Shown: positions 23,272-35,966, counted from the stretch's first letter. The stretch is 64,000 nt of DNA from Catonia carolina (GCA_035578175.1 JAQMRL010000003.1:27476672-27540671), one strand, 5' to 3'. Program-made: numbers and translations. The notes: generated from the letters alone by a model not told the origin.

Positions 23272-23916
23272 CAAGTTAATTTAATTTAATTAGTTTAATT
23301 TTTCAGATATCTCAGCAATTACTGTAGTTACAGACGTGAGACACTTTTAATAGATTTTTAGCTCATTTTGCATAAAATCTATTCAATTACCAACAACCTT
23401 AAACATTTTTGTAGGAGTTTATTTCACAGGGAGAGCTTAATTCCAAGCGAAATATTTTGCTAGCCATAATTTGATAAGGAAACGATTCCGAACCAATGTT
23501 TATATGAACTGTTTTTCTTACTTTGAGCTGTATGTAATCAGTTCCTGAAGTATTATCCAATTCTTCTGAAACACCCTGAATGACATTAAAATTTCTCTCT
23601 GAAATTTGTCAATGTGAAAAAATAAATGTAGCTATTAGTCGACAATATATGTATAATTACGCTTACTATAACCACTTGAAACTTACAATTTAATTAGGTA
23701 GCCTACTTAAATTATAAGTAAATTAAATATATTTAAAAAGTCATTAAAATAATCTTATCTAAAAGGGAAAGATTTACAATCAAAATAGGCCTAATAATTA
23801 ATCTTACTTACAAAACCAATAATTGTACCTTTAAGCAGAGAACTGCTACACTCGTAACGCGTTTAGTAAAAATTAAACTGTTTTTATACAACAACACCAT
23901 CATAATGGCTTTACTG
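23272..23916. other. AT-rich non-coding block
   Basis: No gene or repeat was recognised. Confidence 0.35.
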
Positions 23917-23923
23917 TTGTCTG

Positions 23924-24099
23924 CCAACCGCGTTGGCGTAGTTGGTAACGTGCTCGCCTCTCATCATGCGGTCTTCGGTTCGAATCCCATTCAGGCACGG
24001 CATATTTTCATACGTTACAAAAAATCATTTCATCCTTCACCGTCTGCATTAGCAGTAACTGCAGAACAGTCAGATGTTAAACAAAGAAACAAAAACAAA
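23924..24099 (+). repeat. S3 tRNA-derived SINE
   Basis: The head reads CCGCGTTGGCGTAGTTGGTA (A box), with B box GGTTCGAATCC. The tail reads CACCGTCTGCATTAGCAGTA and then CAGTCAGATGTTAAAC. The target duplication TTGTCTG lies at 23917-23923 and 24100-24106. The 75-codon open frame across it is incidental. Confidence 0.75.
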
Positions 24100-24106
24100 T
24101 TGTCTG

Positions 24107-24396
24107 AAACAAATATAATTAAATCTATTTAAGTACCCGGTGGTTCGTATATGAGCCAAAACACAAAAAGATGTCTAGAAGGGCCAACGAACAGAAATCA
24201 AAATAAACCAACGCTAGAGAATTTCAGATAATGAATAAACAATAAAGAATGTCAAAGAATACAAAAATATGGTAGCTACAATATAACGTGAAGAAATACC
24301 AAAATTATAAATATAAATTAATAAATATTAAAAATTACAGCCTGCTGAATACGATACAACCTTACCTTTTTTAGAAATCATCATGCGAATATCTGC
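24107..24396. other. AT-rich non-coding block
   Basis: No gene or repeat was recognised. Confidence 0.35.
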
Positions 24397-24790
24397 CCAT
24401 AACAGACAGGTAGAGTGTCAAATTATTTACACTCAGTCTGTTCGTTGCAGGGCTAAAATAAATAGTTCTGTTTCTTATCGCATGGTCAGCCAATTAAATG
24501 ACTGAATCATTTAAGAACAGAAGAGGTAGACGTGTAAAATACACTAATCAGAGTTATCTCCTCTGAAAGTAATGAATTTCATTATACAGCCAGACCCTGT
24601 GGTGAATGAAGTGAAGGTGTCTTTTACAGAGTGGAAAATATGTGTTTTTCAGAGGCCCGGAATGCTGATAAGCATACTTTTCCACTCAGTGAGGAAGGCA
24701 ATGGTAAACCACCTCACCCCTCGTTTTACTTAGTAAAACCTCTAAGGTTCAAACCAGCCTTTCGGCTGATGACCTAAAAAAAAAAAAAAC
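24397..24790 (+). repeat. R3 SINE-like repeat, near full length
   Basis: This copy runs from AACAGACAGGTAGAGTGTCA to GGCTGATGACC and a terminal A run of about 13 bases (24776-24789). It matches the copies at 7394 (inverted) and 59186 throughout. The (AAC)n tail of the family is here replaced by poly-A. Confidence 0.75.
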
Positions 24791-26234
24791 ATGTGAATGT
24801 AAGTAACCAACTATAATGATAAATAAAAAACGGCTATCCATACAAGATGATATTGTTAAAACCACTATTTATTAAATATAATTGCCCTTCGCACACTACC
24901 AAAACTAATAGGTTTAATATAAACCTGATTCTAGGTTCTGTAGAGCTTACATGAAGTGTGTACGTTCATATAGTTTTCTATCTGATTCTAAACCTAAAAA
25001 GTGCTTGAATTGTGCATGGAGAAGTAATGCTGTTATTACAAAGAGTTGGATAGTAATGTCTACTGAGATTGTATGTAATGTGTTGATTTAATTTCAATGA
25101 TAAAGACATATCGGTTAGAAAACTTTGTAAACATTAAAGTTGAAATCCTTTCAAATATATTGCGTTAGAGTTGATAGAGTTTTGTAGTAGATACGAGTAT
25201 AAAATATATATAAACAGATTATTGAATTTCCATTAAACGAATGAATAAATAATAGCAAGATTTTTGTTAGTCTAATTCTTTTATATTTTTTGCGGGTTAT
25301 ACTTTATTAAATTTTATATAATTAAACTAGTGAACCACTCGAGTGTATTATTTTGTGAACTAGTTAGCTGCATTTGGCTGCCGGCCAGATAGCTGCGTAT
25401 TAATTAAAAATCATTGTTCAGCTCTATATCCCCTCTGAAACAATGTTGTGGATTCTTGGTGTCAAAAACCCTTTAAAAACTTTAAACGTATTTTTTATTA
25501 AAAAAAAGTAGAAAGTTTTTCGGTTATTAGTTTGTCACGTTTTTCTGCTTTGTTTAGTATCTTCCTCAATCTTTAAAATCCTTTTATTTTTTCTGTTAAA
25601 TGTAAAATACGAGTACAATCTTATTTTATTCTACCTGGTTTCGTATATAAATTTGTTATTATTTACGCACTGTTTTGAGTTTGTTTTTAATTTAACTGAA
25701 TTAGATTTTTAATTATTTTCTCACAAAATCTAATTATTATGAATTTCTAGTTTAGCAAAAATAATTAATCATGCTAAACTAATGTATTTTACCTATCGCA
25801 TTTAATCTAGCTTAGTCAATCATTTTGAAGATTCGAATTCGAGTATTCAGAATATTATTAAAAATTGTGTAACTTGTCATAAATACTGAATCTAAGTTTG
25901 GTGGTACTGGTGAATAGGACCTGCCGCATCTCTTTTTTTATAGGAGTCTGTTTTGTTTTTGTTTTTTTTTAACTTAACCTATTTTTAACTAGTTATCTTA
26001 AAAATTAACAGGATCATAGAGCTATGTAAATTTTTATACACATAAAAATGATATAAACCTACATCCCCAAATTGACCATACTCCTCTGTTAATAATTTAC
26101 TTTATTTAGATTACTATGAACTAATTAATTCTTGTTTTAGTTAACACTACAACACTGCATACAGTCTCCTGTAGTGTGGCTAGGAGAATGAGACTACCGC
26201 CATCTTGAAGCGTCTGTTTTACCATTTAGTTCCA
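24791..26234. other. AT-rich non-coding block
   Basis: No gene was recognised. The last ~90 bases precede the transposase relic and probably include its 5' end, but no clear TIR was found. Confidence 0.35.
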
Positions 26235-27323
26235 ATGGAGTCGTGGAGCGGTGCACAACGAGCATACGCTGTTAAAGCGTATTATAAAAATAATGATAGT
26301 TACGTGTTCACGCAGAGCGCATTTCGTAATTATTTCAATATTCCGCGTAATGATCAGATACCTTCTGCAATAAAATTATGAGCTAAAAACTTCGAAGAAA
26401 CAGGCTCAACACTGAAGATAAGAACTGGAAGAGTAAGAAGTGTCCGTACACCAGAAAACGTTGACAAGGTGCAGGCGGCTGTGTTAAGAAATCCTACGCG
26501 TTCTGCTCGATGGCATGCAATATCACTCGGCATTTCTAATCGCAGTGTCAGGAGGATTTTACAAAAAGATCTTTAGTTCCATCCGTTGAAAATTCAGTTA
26601 GTCCACGCTTTGAATAGTGTTGATCACGCATCTCGACTTGCTTTTTGTAATCGATTATTGGACATGATGAACGACAACGGAGATCTTCTCAACAATCTGG
26701 ATGAGTGATGAAGCTCACTTCTATCTTTCGGGCTTCGTAAATAAGCAGAATATTAGATATTGGTTACGCGAAAATCCACTAAAAATACATGAAAAGCCGC
26801 TTCACAGTATTAAAGTGACAGTTTGGTGTGCAATATCAACACAGGCTATCGTAGGACCATTTTTTTTTTTGAGAATGACAATGAACGTGTAGTTACAGTG
26901 AATACACAGCGCTATGTTAACATGTTGGAGAACTGTCTTCAACCGGAATTAGTTCGTAATCCGGCTTACCAAAACACGTTTTTTTCAACAAGACGCTGCT
27001 ACCTGCCACACATCCAGGGTTTCAACTAATGTTTTGCGACGCTTGTTTCCTAATTCCGTTATTTCTAAGAACGGAGATATTCATGGCCAGCCAGATCACC
27101 AGATCTCTCTGCATGTGATTACTTTCTATGGGGACACTTAAAATCACGTATTTTCCAATCTCCACCGCCTTGAAATGTACGGGAACTTAAAGAACGGATA
27201 CGTGAAGAAGTGGCACGAATTCCTACAGCCACATTACGAAATGTGATGAATAAATTTCGTGCTCGAGGTCAGGAATGTGTGCGACAAAATGGAAGACATC
27301 TTTATGAAATGATTTTCAAGTAA
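26235..27323 (+). pseudogene. Decayed DUF4817/DDE transposase
   Basis: From the ATG at 26235 the translation MESWSGAQRAYAVKAYYKNN, FTQSAFRNYFNIPRNDQIPS matches the HTH of insect DUF4817-type transposases, then meets a TGA. The same frame resumes with VRTPENVDKVQAAVLRNPTR and GISNRSVRRILQKDL, then another stop. A frameshift follows. The frame beginning at 26701 supplies the first catalytic block MSDEAHFYLSGFVNKQNIRY and KVTVWCAIS. A further shift near 26870 gives ERVVTVNTQRYVNML. Remnants of the second and third blocks and the C-terminus lie at 26985-27320, ending at a TAA at 27321. About the full family length (350-360 codons) is represented, so this is a nearly complete but long-dead transposase. 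No TIRs were recognised. Confidence 0.75.
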
Positions 27324-27556
27324 TTCATAAAAAATTGTAAATATGTAAGTATTACTTGGTATATTCTAAAATAATTAAACTACATTTTTTAACTTCCTCA
27401 CGGTGTTTTCATAATCGCCCGATTCACTGCCTCACCCGTTATAACTCGTTATAACTAAGGTATGGTATTTTCGTAGTTAATGATATAGGCTAATAAAATT
27501 ACTCTATACCACAGATTTATACTAACATTTTGTTTTTTGTTAAGACGTGAACTTGG

Positions 27557-28410
27557 TATTAAGGATTTTACTTTCCCTTACGCTATTGAATATGTATATA
27601 GGTAAGGGAACCTGGAACTCAAATTAGGTACTAGCAGGGAACCCGAAAGGAACATTTTCATCAAAATCGGTCATCCGAAGTAAAAGTTTATTATTACAAC
27701 TTTTTATTTAGGTCTATTTCCGATTTTTCAAAAACGACCCAACGATATTTTTTAAAAATCGTCTCATTTACTAAATTCTTTTTGGTCTACAAGATAAGGT
27801 AAGCCCATGCCTTCTGAAAATCTTAGGGGGGCTAACAAGTTGTTACCTCCCCATACTGAAATTGCCTTGTTTACTAAATTCTATATACTCTACCAAATAA
27901 GGTAAGCGCCATGTCTACTGAAATTCTTGAGGGTGGTAATTTTGTGACCTTAATATGGATTTTAGGACGAAACTGTATTAAAGTTGTAGAAACAACTTTT
28001 TATTTTTAGCATTTTGTTCTATAACGCTTAGTTTAGCATTATAATTAGTGATTTCGACAATTTTACTCACTGAAATTGGTAAAATATGGATTTTTTAAGA
28101 TTGCGCTCTTATACGTAATTTACGACAAAAGTGTAGGTTAAATAGGTACTTAAATTTATAGAAATTAAACTTAAGCTACAACTTTTATTTTAAGCATTGT
28201 TTTCTACAGAACTTAGTTCAGTGTCAATTAGTGATTTTACGTATTTTTAAGTCGAAGAGAGGTTGATTTTTATTTTACGTCAATCACTTATGATTAAAAT
28301 TAGGCTAAGTTGTTCATATTAAACTTTTTACTTACAATTAAACGTAGATTATATTGTTCATTATTTACAATGGAAGACAAATTCGTGTGAGTGTTTCACA
28401 CCAGAGTTTT
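27557..28410 (+). repeat. T1 repeat without its microsatellite
   Basis: It begins GATTTTACTTTCCCTTACG, jumps past the microsatellite segment to ACCCGAAAGGAACATTTTCA, and continues to GTGTGAGTGTTTCACACCAG. A block around TCTACAAGATAAGGTAAGC is duplicated in tandem (about 27770-27850 and 27860-27940). This copy shows that the TG tract and its flank can be lost as a unit. Confidence 0.65.
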
Positions 28411-29049
28411 AAGGTATATCGAAGTTTTAAGCTGAGGTCATTATTAGCTCAAGTTATATTGTTAGAAAATTTAAAAACTATTTATTTGCTATATACGAAT
28501 ATATTATTTTCCTTTGTAGTAATCCAATATAATAATTGTACACAAAGAAGTTGGAATTCAGTGATTAAAATGATGGCGGATTTATGTGATAGCAAGGAGT
28601 AAAAACAACCTGATTTAGAAACGAGTTGAAGGAGTTCGTTTCAACTGACCAGCGTAAATATATGAAATCTTTTAATATTATACCAAAGAAAATTAAATTT
28701 TTAAATATTACATTGCAAAGCCGATAGAAATAAAACGAAGATGGATTATTGTTTTAAAATTAATCTTCCGTACGTGACAGTTTAGCCTAGTAATGTGTTT
28801 TACTTATTTTCTATTACACAAGTGGAGGCTATCACAAGACTAAAAAATTATTTTGTGACTTTTATTTTATTTGTGTAAGTAGATGCATATTTAATGGACA
28901 ACTCCATTTAGTCGATATAATTTAATTTTTTCATTTAGTCGATAGATTACTAAAACTTAACATGTATTCGATTTTCAGCTACGGTCCGAAAATATATTAC
29001 GTTCAAACTCATCTACGTGATTACTTAAATATAAGGTAAGTCCATTGTT
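28411..29049. other. AT-rich non-coding block
   Basis: No gene or repeat was recognised. Confidence 0.35.
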
Positions 29050-29398
29050 GATTAGGTCATCTGCCGAAAGGCTGGTTTGAACCTCTAGAGGCTTTACTAA
29101 GTAAAATAGGAGTGAGGTGGTTTACCAATGCCCTTCTCACTAAATGGAAAAGAATGCTTATCAGCATGCCCTCTGAAAAGCATCTACTTTCCACCCTGCA
29201 AATGACACCTTCACTTTATTTACCACAGGGTCTGGCTGTACAATGAAATTCATTACTCTCAGAGAAAATAACTATAACTAGTGTCTTTTAGACCTCTACT
29301 TCTTCTGTTCTTAAATGCTTGTCATATAATTAGGTTATCATATGATAAGAAACACAACTATAATTTGTAGCCCTCGAACTAGCAGATCTAGTGCAAAT
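29050..29398 (-). repeat. R3 SINE-like repeat
   Basis: On the minus strand it ends GGTTCAAACCAGCC...TCGGCAGATGACCTAATC. The CAGACCCTGTGGTAAATAAA block and the ATTTAAGAACAGAAGAAG block align with the other R3 copies. It appears slightly shortened at its 5' end (right side). Confidence 0.7.
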
Positions 29399-29574
29399 AA
29401 TTTAATACTCCATATGCCTGTTATGGGAACTTCAGGCCATTAAAATTTGGTAAAATATGCATGTCTGAAGAATTCTTAAATATTTAGAAATTGCAACCCG
29501 TTACTGATTCTTCGAATTACGAATACAATAAAACATTAAATGATGACTGACGCGCCCCTTATGTCAACGATTCA

Positions 29575-30512
29575 TTTTACTTTCTCTTGCCTATATGAAT
29601 ATAGGAAGGAAAGTATTGTTTTCATGTCGATTTTTCGAAATCGAGTTTTCACCGGATCTATACGTTTTCAGACCCCCTGAACCCAAAAAACATGTTTTTA
29701 GCGATTGGTCTGTGTGTGTGTCTGTGTGTGAACAGAATATCTCAAGAACGGAACATCGTACGAACTTGAAATTTTAAACGTAAGTTACATACCACTACCG
29801 GACGCGACACGAACATTTTCATCAAAATCGGTCAACCGGAAGTAGTAGTTTATTCGTATAATTTTTCAGTTTTTTGCGATTTTCTCAAAAACTGGTCCTA
29901 CGATTTTTTTTAGAATCGCCTATTTTACTCAATTTTTTATTCTCTACAAGATAGGGTAGGCGCCATGTTTGCTGAAATTCTCGGTGAGGCTGTTTTCACG
30001 TAAAAACGTTGTTTTTTTAAGATTACGGCTTTAATATAAATTTTAGCGCAAAAATTTATATAATAAAAGTTGTAGAGAATTTAAAATTCTACAACTTTTA
30101 TTTCAAACATTTTTTTGTATAACGCTTAGTTTAGCGGTAATTTGCGATTTTCTGTTTTTTTTCTCACGAAAACGTGAGAAAAATCGATTTTTTAACATTT
30201 CGGTCTTAGTATGCATTTTACGACAAAAGTGTATATAATTAAATTTATAGAAAATTAAAAGTTCTACAACTTTTGTTTAGAGCATTTTTCTCTACAGAGC
30301 CTAGTTTAGAGAGAAAGAGTGATTTTCCGTATTTCTAAGCCAAAATCAGGTTGATTTTCATTTTGCGTCTTTCACTCATGATTAAAATTAGGTTATGTTT
30401 TTTGAGGTTAGTTTTTGTTTATTTCTAATATTTTATTAATAATGTTAGGTTTATTGTTAATTATTTTCACTGGCAAGAGAAAGTTGTGTGAGTGTTTCAC
30501 ACCAGATTTTTA
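29575..30512 (+). repeat. T1 dispersed repeat, full-length reference copy (938 bp)
   Basis: This is the most complete copy. Its 5' end is TTTTACTTTCTCTTGCCTAT. Internal blocks are TTCACCGGATCTATACG, GTGTGTGTCTGTGTGTG (the site of microsatellite growth in other copies), AACATCGTACGAACTTG, CATCAAAATCGGTCAACCGG and CTCTACAAGATAGGGTAGGC. The 3' end is GTGTGAGTGTTTCACACCAG plus ATTTTT. GGCAAGAGAAAG about 40 bases before the 3' end is the reverse complement of CTTTCTCTTGCC at the 5' end. GTGTGA/TCACAC forms a 6-bp stem at the 3' terminus. An inner hairpin AATAAAAGTTGTAGA pairs at 30062-30076 / 30088-30102. No open frame is conserved. A Helitron-like or other non-autonomous DNA element is conceivable, but no diagnostic terminus was found. 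Confidence 0.75.
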
Positions 30513-32355
30513 AGTTGTATTGTAAGTTTAAAAGCAGGCTTCAAAATTATAGTAACTCCTTAGAACACAACATAAGTTATCCAGATATTCCAAGAAACGC
30601 ACAGAGACGACAGAGATGCTGATGGAGTAGAAGCAAGATACATCAAAATAACAGTAATGGTAAACATTAATTCAAAATTTTAAATCAACACAATTTTCAA
30701 TTTTCTGCAGTACTGTCAATGAGTGTCGCTCTCCTCTAAGTCTTTAACCCTATTTTTTTATTTCATGTAACACATTAGGCCAATTGATCACTTTTGCTTG
30801 TTAGCTTTACACAGTTACAAAATTTAATTAAATTACAGGTAGTTAAAAAAATCTGCAAAATACTTTAAATATGCATTTTAATATTTTGCAAGAACTTTAG
30901 TCATTAAGTAATATCTTTAACCTTTTTATTTGACTTTTATCTGTAACTAATGTGAGAATAGTGAACCTTGTTAAACACATATTTAGTGTTGAAACATAAT
31001 CATCTTTTTCAATTTTCTTGTTTTTGTTTCCGTAAGATTCCGAGATAACATTACCAACATTGCAGGTAATATTTTGAAACAAAACTTTTACAAAAATAAA
31101 AAAGTTTCTTTCTGGACTCTAAATTTTAGTAACGGCTTAAAAGTAAAGTTTTCTTACTTAAATGTTTTAACAACTTCACGTAATTGAATTATTGAACATA
31201 ATATTTTGTTTTCACTTTTAGAGTTGTTGTGGTTATTGTTAAATGTAATTAGGAAAATTAATGTGGAAAATAGAGTTGTGTAATGACATATATATATAAA
31301 GGTAGTTAGTGTCCGTTCTAATGGGATAGCCACATAGGTGACAGATGGCAGAAGTAGAGTGGACTACTAGTGGACGAGTCCCGTGGGATCTAGAATCGGG
31401 TAAGAGATAGGTAGGCGGTAAATCTCTAGTGTCCCATTGCAAGGTAATGCGGGACACATCAAAGAAATCCCCGCACTCAAACCTAACTTCTCTCTAGGAT
31501 ACCACCACATTTACCGATACGACGAACTCCATACAAACACCTACCTCGATAACCTATCCAATCTGTGCCTATACCTTCCTATTAACACTCCCTTATCGTC
31601 TTTATTCAAACACTTTTTCAATATGGTTCTTTCACATAAAATATGTAAACGTATCAATTCTTTTCCTACCCTTTTGTGAAATACGGATAGGCTTATAAAG
31701 TGAACACCTTCCTTTATCATTCCTTCAATATAGATTTCTTTCATATATTTTCCCAACCATTTCTCTTTCCTTTTGTAATATATTCTTATTTTCTTCACAA
31801 CGGTGTTAAATTTTTTAAAAACAACGTTAAATATCTTTAATTCATGTTGACTTTTACAATATATTTTCAATTAATTGGGAAAGTCAATCTAAAGTTTTGG
31901 TAACGAAATTGTTTTAATTTTTTTCGATCTAGAATTGTACACTTTTACACCATTGCATTATTCCGAGATTGGACAAGGTAATAGGCGTGGGAGATGAGAA
32001 TATCACCACCACAAGTATTTATTAAATTCACCAGAATAATATTGAACAGAATAATTTTTGTAATTATTGATTAGTTAGATTTATGTAAAGTAAATGAGTG
32101 ATATTAAAACTTCTCTTTTGCGGTAACACTGACAGAATAGCTATAATCAAAAATTTCCTGTGCTACTTTTGTAAAAATTTTCTTCTGCTTTTTTCCTTCT
32201 TCTCCACCACTTTCTTTCTCCTTCGGCGATTCAGACCTTGCCTACTGCTGGTCGGAAGAGTTCTATTGAAGTAACATAAAACAACTTCCTTTGGTTATCA
32301 AGCTATCAATTTCTACGAGTTTACTCTATGAAACTTAGTATGACTATTTTCTAGT
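30513..32355. other. Mostly AT-rich non-coding block
   Basis: No gene was recognised. Between 31310 and 31680 the composition is more balanced and open frames occur on both strands (31437-31679 plus; 31239-31457 minus). Their translations match nothing I can name. An eroded retroelement is possible. Confidence 0.3.
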
Positions 32356-32363
32356 ATAATAAT

Positions 32364-32947
32364 TAATATGGTGTGTTGTTTGACTCCAAGCTATTATGCC
32401 GCGAGCAAGTAGCTATAATAGCTGCAAAAGCTCAAAGGATTTTAGGACTCATAGCATGGACTAGTCGTGATTTCAAATTTGAGAAGTCAGTACTTAGACT
32501 TTATAAGAGCCTTGTGCGTCCTGTCCTTGAATATTGTTCGACGGTATGGAACTATAGAAGAGACGTCACAATAAAGGAACGGGTGAAGGTGCAGAAAAGA
32601 CTAATTCATAAGTTGGAATGTAGATCTGGGAGAAAATTTGATGGCTATGAGGATGCCCTCTCATTCTACGGGCTTCAGAGTCTGAGCACGAGGCGTAGAG
32701 TGAGGGAAGTTCTATACATTTACAACATTCTGCATTCACGAGTTGATGTTCCGGATATCTCATCTCAAAGAATTTTCTGAGGGTGCCTTGCACAGCTTTA
32801 AGAAGTTTCAGACTGTTTGCTGGAGCCACAAGAAATAAAGTAGCTCCAATCAATAGATGTATAGCTACAGCAAATGAAATAAATGGAGAGGTAGATCTGT
32901 TTCACAGTAATGGTAAAATTAAAGAAAAACTATACAGGATACTGTGA
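32364..32947 (+). pseudogene. LINE ORF2 C-terminal fragment (Jockey/CR1-like)
   Basis: The first frame (to a TGA at 32778) reads GVLFDSKLLCREQV, KAQRILGLIAWTSRDF, LRLYKSLVRPVLEYCSTVWN and RVKVQKRLIHKL. These are the hallmarks of the region after the RT catalytic core of Jockey/CR1/I-type LINEs. A one-base shift then continues with LRVPCTALRSFRLFAGATRN, NKVAPINRC, DLFHSNGKIKEKLYRIL to a natural stop at 32945. RT catalytic motifs are missing, so the insertion is 5'-truncated. Only one frameshift was noticed in about 190 codons, so it is younger than the relic at 17222. Confidence 0.7.
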
Positions 32948-33687
32948 AAGAAGGCTGTAAATACTGCGTGATCTTAATGTTGTTTGATGTATTTTAATGT
33001 TATTCGTGTCTATGTGGTGTATGTTGGGCTCGGCGGCTGACGGTTTTCTAGTAAAGAGAGAATGACTATGTTAAGTTATAATGGTGCAGTATACTGAGGC
33101 GATATTCTATTGCTGTTCTACTGAACCACCTCGCATCCTTGCGACCAGCCACTAGAAGTATCCAGGACTAGTGACTTTCTTTCTCCCTGCCTTTTATTCC
33201 GTAGTTTGTAATAATATGGTAGTCATTCTCAGAATCAAGTAAACCCCGGTTTGTAGTAGTGTGCATGTGTATACGCTTACGCACGCACACACTTTTAACA
33301 TTCAGTGTGATTTTTTACAATTCAATGAAGAACGAGTGAACTCAATGAAAGTGTTATATGGACTTTTCTGTAGGGGTTACCATACCTTAGCCGAGAGATT
33401 TTGATTATAGCGCCAGAAACTCGCTTTTTAAATGACTGTCCAGGACTACAAATATAGTATTTATTATCGTATAGTATAGTATAGTATAGTATATGTGATG
33501 TAGTTCTGTGGCTGTCATTAAGAAAAATAAATTGGCATTTCTCAAGATTTATGGCAAGTATAAGCCTAGAAGTTGGAGAGGCGGTGGCCTTGGTAGTAGT
33601 TGTAGTAGTGGTGTGGGCTCGCTTTACTAACATAGCAGAAAGAGTTGGCGAAGAAGGGGAAATTCTGTGAGAGAAGTTAAGAGTAAA
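32948..33687. other. Non-coding block with short simple repeats
   Basis: 32948-33060 may be the 3' untranslated part of the LINE fragment. A TATAG pentanucleotide run lies at 33469-33492 and a TAG/TTG-rich run at 33590-33615. Nothing else was recognised. Confidence 0.4.
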
Positions 33688-33862
33688 TCGATTATAGTTT
33701 ATTTAATGTTGCATCAAAATCGCGGTTATTACCAACTACTTTGAGATGTGGAACGGCGGATTTCAACGTGTAATCTTTTTTCAGACCCTAGTCAAGAATC
33801 AAACCCGTGATCTCCATTTTGCAGCGTAGCACGCTAGCTACTCTGCCATGGATGCGGTCAGT
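33688..33862 (-). repeat. S2 SINE
   Basis: On the minus strand it reads GACCGCATCCATGGCAGAGT, AGCTAGCGTGCTACGC, ACGGGTTTGATTCTTGAC and a tail of GATGCAACATTAAATAAA. This is the S2 order of tRNA-like head, linker and tail. No target duplication was found. Confidence 0.65.
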
Positions 33863-34039
33863 ATATTATTCGGTCAGTACTGTTCAATATTATGTATCCT
33901 GTAGCTAACATACAGGTATTAAAATTCTCTTAATAAATCATACAATTTTTGGTACGACGATTTTTCTTATAAATTATGTACAAGAATCTATTTAATCAGT
34001 TACAGACTTACTATTGTTTGAACTAATACTGATAACGGG
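33863..34039. other. AT-rich non-coding stretch
   Basis: Nothing was recognised. Confidence 0.3.
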
Positions 34040-34132
34040 ACTACTAAAAGAATTTACGTCTCCAAAAATCAGCTATTAAACAGCTAACTCGCAGCGATAA
34101 TTTTACCTCTAGATCAAACCGGTGGGTCAATA
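34040..34132 (-). repeat. S1 SINE, head fragment
   Basis: On the minus strand it reads GACCCACCGGTTTGATCTAG, then AGGTAAAATTATCGCTGCGA and AGCTGTTTAATAGCTG, then GGAGACG. This is the tRNA-like head of S1 without the rest of the element. Confidence 0.6.
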
Positions 34133-35477
34133 GAATAATAAGAAACAAAAATACTAATTAATATAAACGTAAAAATACAGTTAGATATAGTAAAAATGGC
34201 TTGTTGCCATAAGAATCTTGGTAGTTCTTTTCTAGTGTTTAGTGCAGCCGAGTGTAGCGATAACGAGAAAATGCCTCCTTTCTCAAAAAACCAACCTGGC
34301 TATTTCTATGAATTACTTCTTCATTGCTTAGAAAGCATCGAGCTACAATTTTATTAAGCGGTCAACTCAAAAGATAAAAATTTAAAACGAACCCAAAATG
34401 TTTGGTTCTTTATTTTCAAGAATAAAAATAAAAATTACTAAACAATCTGAACTTGTAGTATTATTGTTAACGTGTTATTCCTGTAACATTGTCATTATAT
34501 TATTGTTATGTACGTTGTTATTTTATTGTACTGTAAGGTTATTTTAGTGTACTTGTTGCTTTTGTAAATTGTACTTTTATGTGCTATGGAATAAAAAATT
34601 CATTCATTCTTTCTTATCACTTTAAAAGTAAAGTCTTGAATATATTCTCGTGTTACGATGTTAGATAGCGACTATTTTTCTAATATTATAAATAATAGTA
34701 GTGAGGTTAGCTCTACGAATAATTAGAAAAAACAGATGAAGTCATGCGAAAATTTCTTTTAACTTCATTTCTTGTTTGTTTTCTTATAGAAGTTTTAAGT
34801 AGACGTTTTAACTACTCAGAGAAATAACCTGTGCTAAAACCTATGTAGTAGATAGTACTTTATGTCCGTTAAAAAAAACACTAGATTTCTTGGTCATCTA
34901 TATCTGTCTTATTATTGGAATTAGATTAACTTGCTCTAACGACCCTTTTTTATAGTTAATACGCGCCACATTATTGCTAAATACAAGCCCACAAAAACAT
35001 GATCCAATTGTTATAAATTACATAAACACTTTTTTATTAAACAATAATATTTTATATAATACATTTGTGTAGTACAACAAAAACAGATGACTAAGTACTG
35101 GAAGTTTAATTTTTTAGGCTTTCGAAATAATGGTGCTAAAGAAGTTTACAGTACGTTCAAGAATGATGGAGTTTGTGATCAATAGTGTTTTATGATCATT
35201 AACTTAATGTTCTAGAAACTGGATCAAAGACAAGGAGTTACATCGTATGTTCGCGATTGTTTCGTTCGTGGTATATAATAGACTGAACACAATTTCCAAA
35301 GAAACTTGTGTAACTTTCAGATGAACAGAACTGAACTAACTTAAAATTTGAGTACTTTACTATTACTTCACGTTAATATTTAAGTATAAGTACAAAATAA
35401 TTTAATATTAAATATAAATATGGAATATAAACATTTTTCTATCCGGCCGATCTAATTACAATTCAAAATTGACAATG
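34133..35477. other. AT-rich non-coding block
   Basis: No gene was seen. 34440-34612 ends GGAATAAAAAATTCATTCAT, a form common at LINE 3' ends, so a LINE 3' UTR scrap on the plus strand is possible. Confidence 0.3.
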
Positions 35478-35572
35478 AAAAAACCGGTTTTCCAGTAAAA
35501 ACTTGATTTCGAAAAATTTACCTGAAAACTTAACTTTCCTCTCATATATTTTACAAAAAGCAAAGGACATTA
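35478..35572 (-). repeat. T1 repeat, short fragment
   Basis: The minus strand gives GTTTTCAGGTAAATTTTTCG and AAATCAAGTTTTTACTGGA, corresponding to the region just before the microsatellite of T1. It is weak and short. Confidence 0.35.
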
Positions 35573-35636
35573 CAGAGTTCAGCTGACAGTATGCGCATAA
35601 ACATTTATTAAAAATCATATGAAGTGATTGTTACAT

Positions 35637-35966
35637 GTTTTTTTTATTATTCCTAATTTGTGTACGTTGCAATCTGTTCAATTCAGAACAATAAGCAACC
35701 CCATGACCCAATGAGATGAGGATGATGTGTATGTCGTGTAAATGAGATGTAGTCTTGTACAGACCCAGGCCGACCATTCCTGAGAGAGTATGGTTAATTG
35801 AACCCCAACCATCAAAGTACACCAGTAACCACTGTCTACTATTCAAATCCGTATAAAAGTAACTACCTTTACTAGGATTTGAACCAGGAACCTTCGTCTC
35901 CGAAAAGCAGCTGTTAAACAGCTGATTCTGGCGACGACTTTACCTCTAGACCAACCCGAAGGGTTG
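35637..35966 (-). repeat. S1 SINE, full-length reference copy
   Basis: A 330-bp copy with target duplication GTTACAT (35630-35636 and 35967-35973). On its own strand it starts GGGTTGGTCTAGAGGTAAAG (A box) and has GGTTCAAATCCTAG (B box). It continues with CAGTGGTTACTGG, GGGGTTCAATTAACCATACT, CATTGGGTCATGGGGTTGC and GCAACGTACACAAATTAGGA, and ends in AATAATAAAAAAAA. Confidence 0.85.

Noticed and set aside
33469..33492. TATAG pentanucleotide run as a regulatory site
   Set aside because: It is an ordinary short microsatellite with no supporting context.
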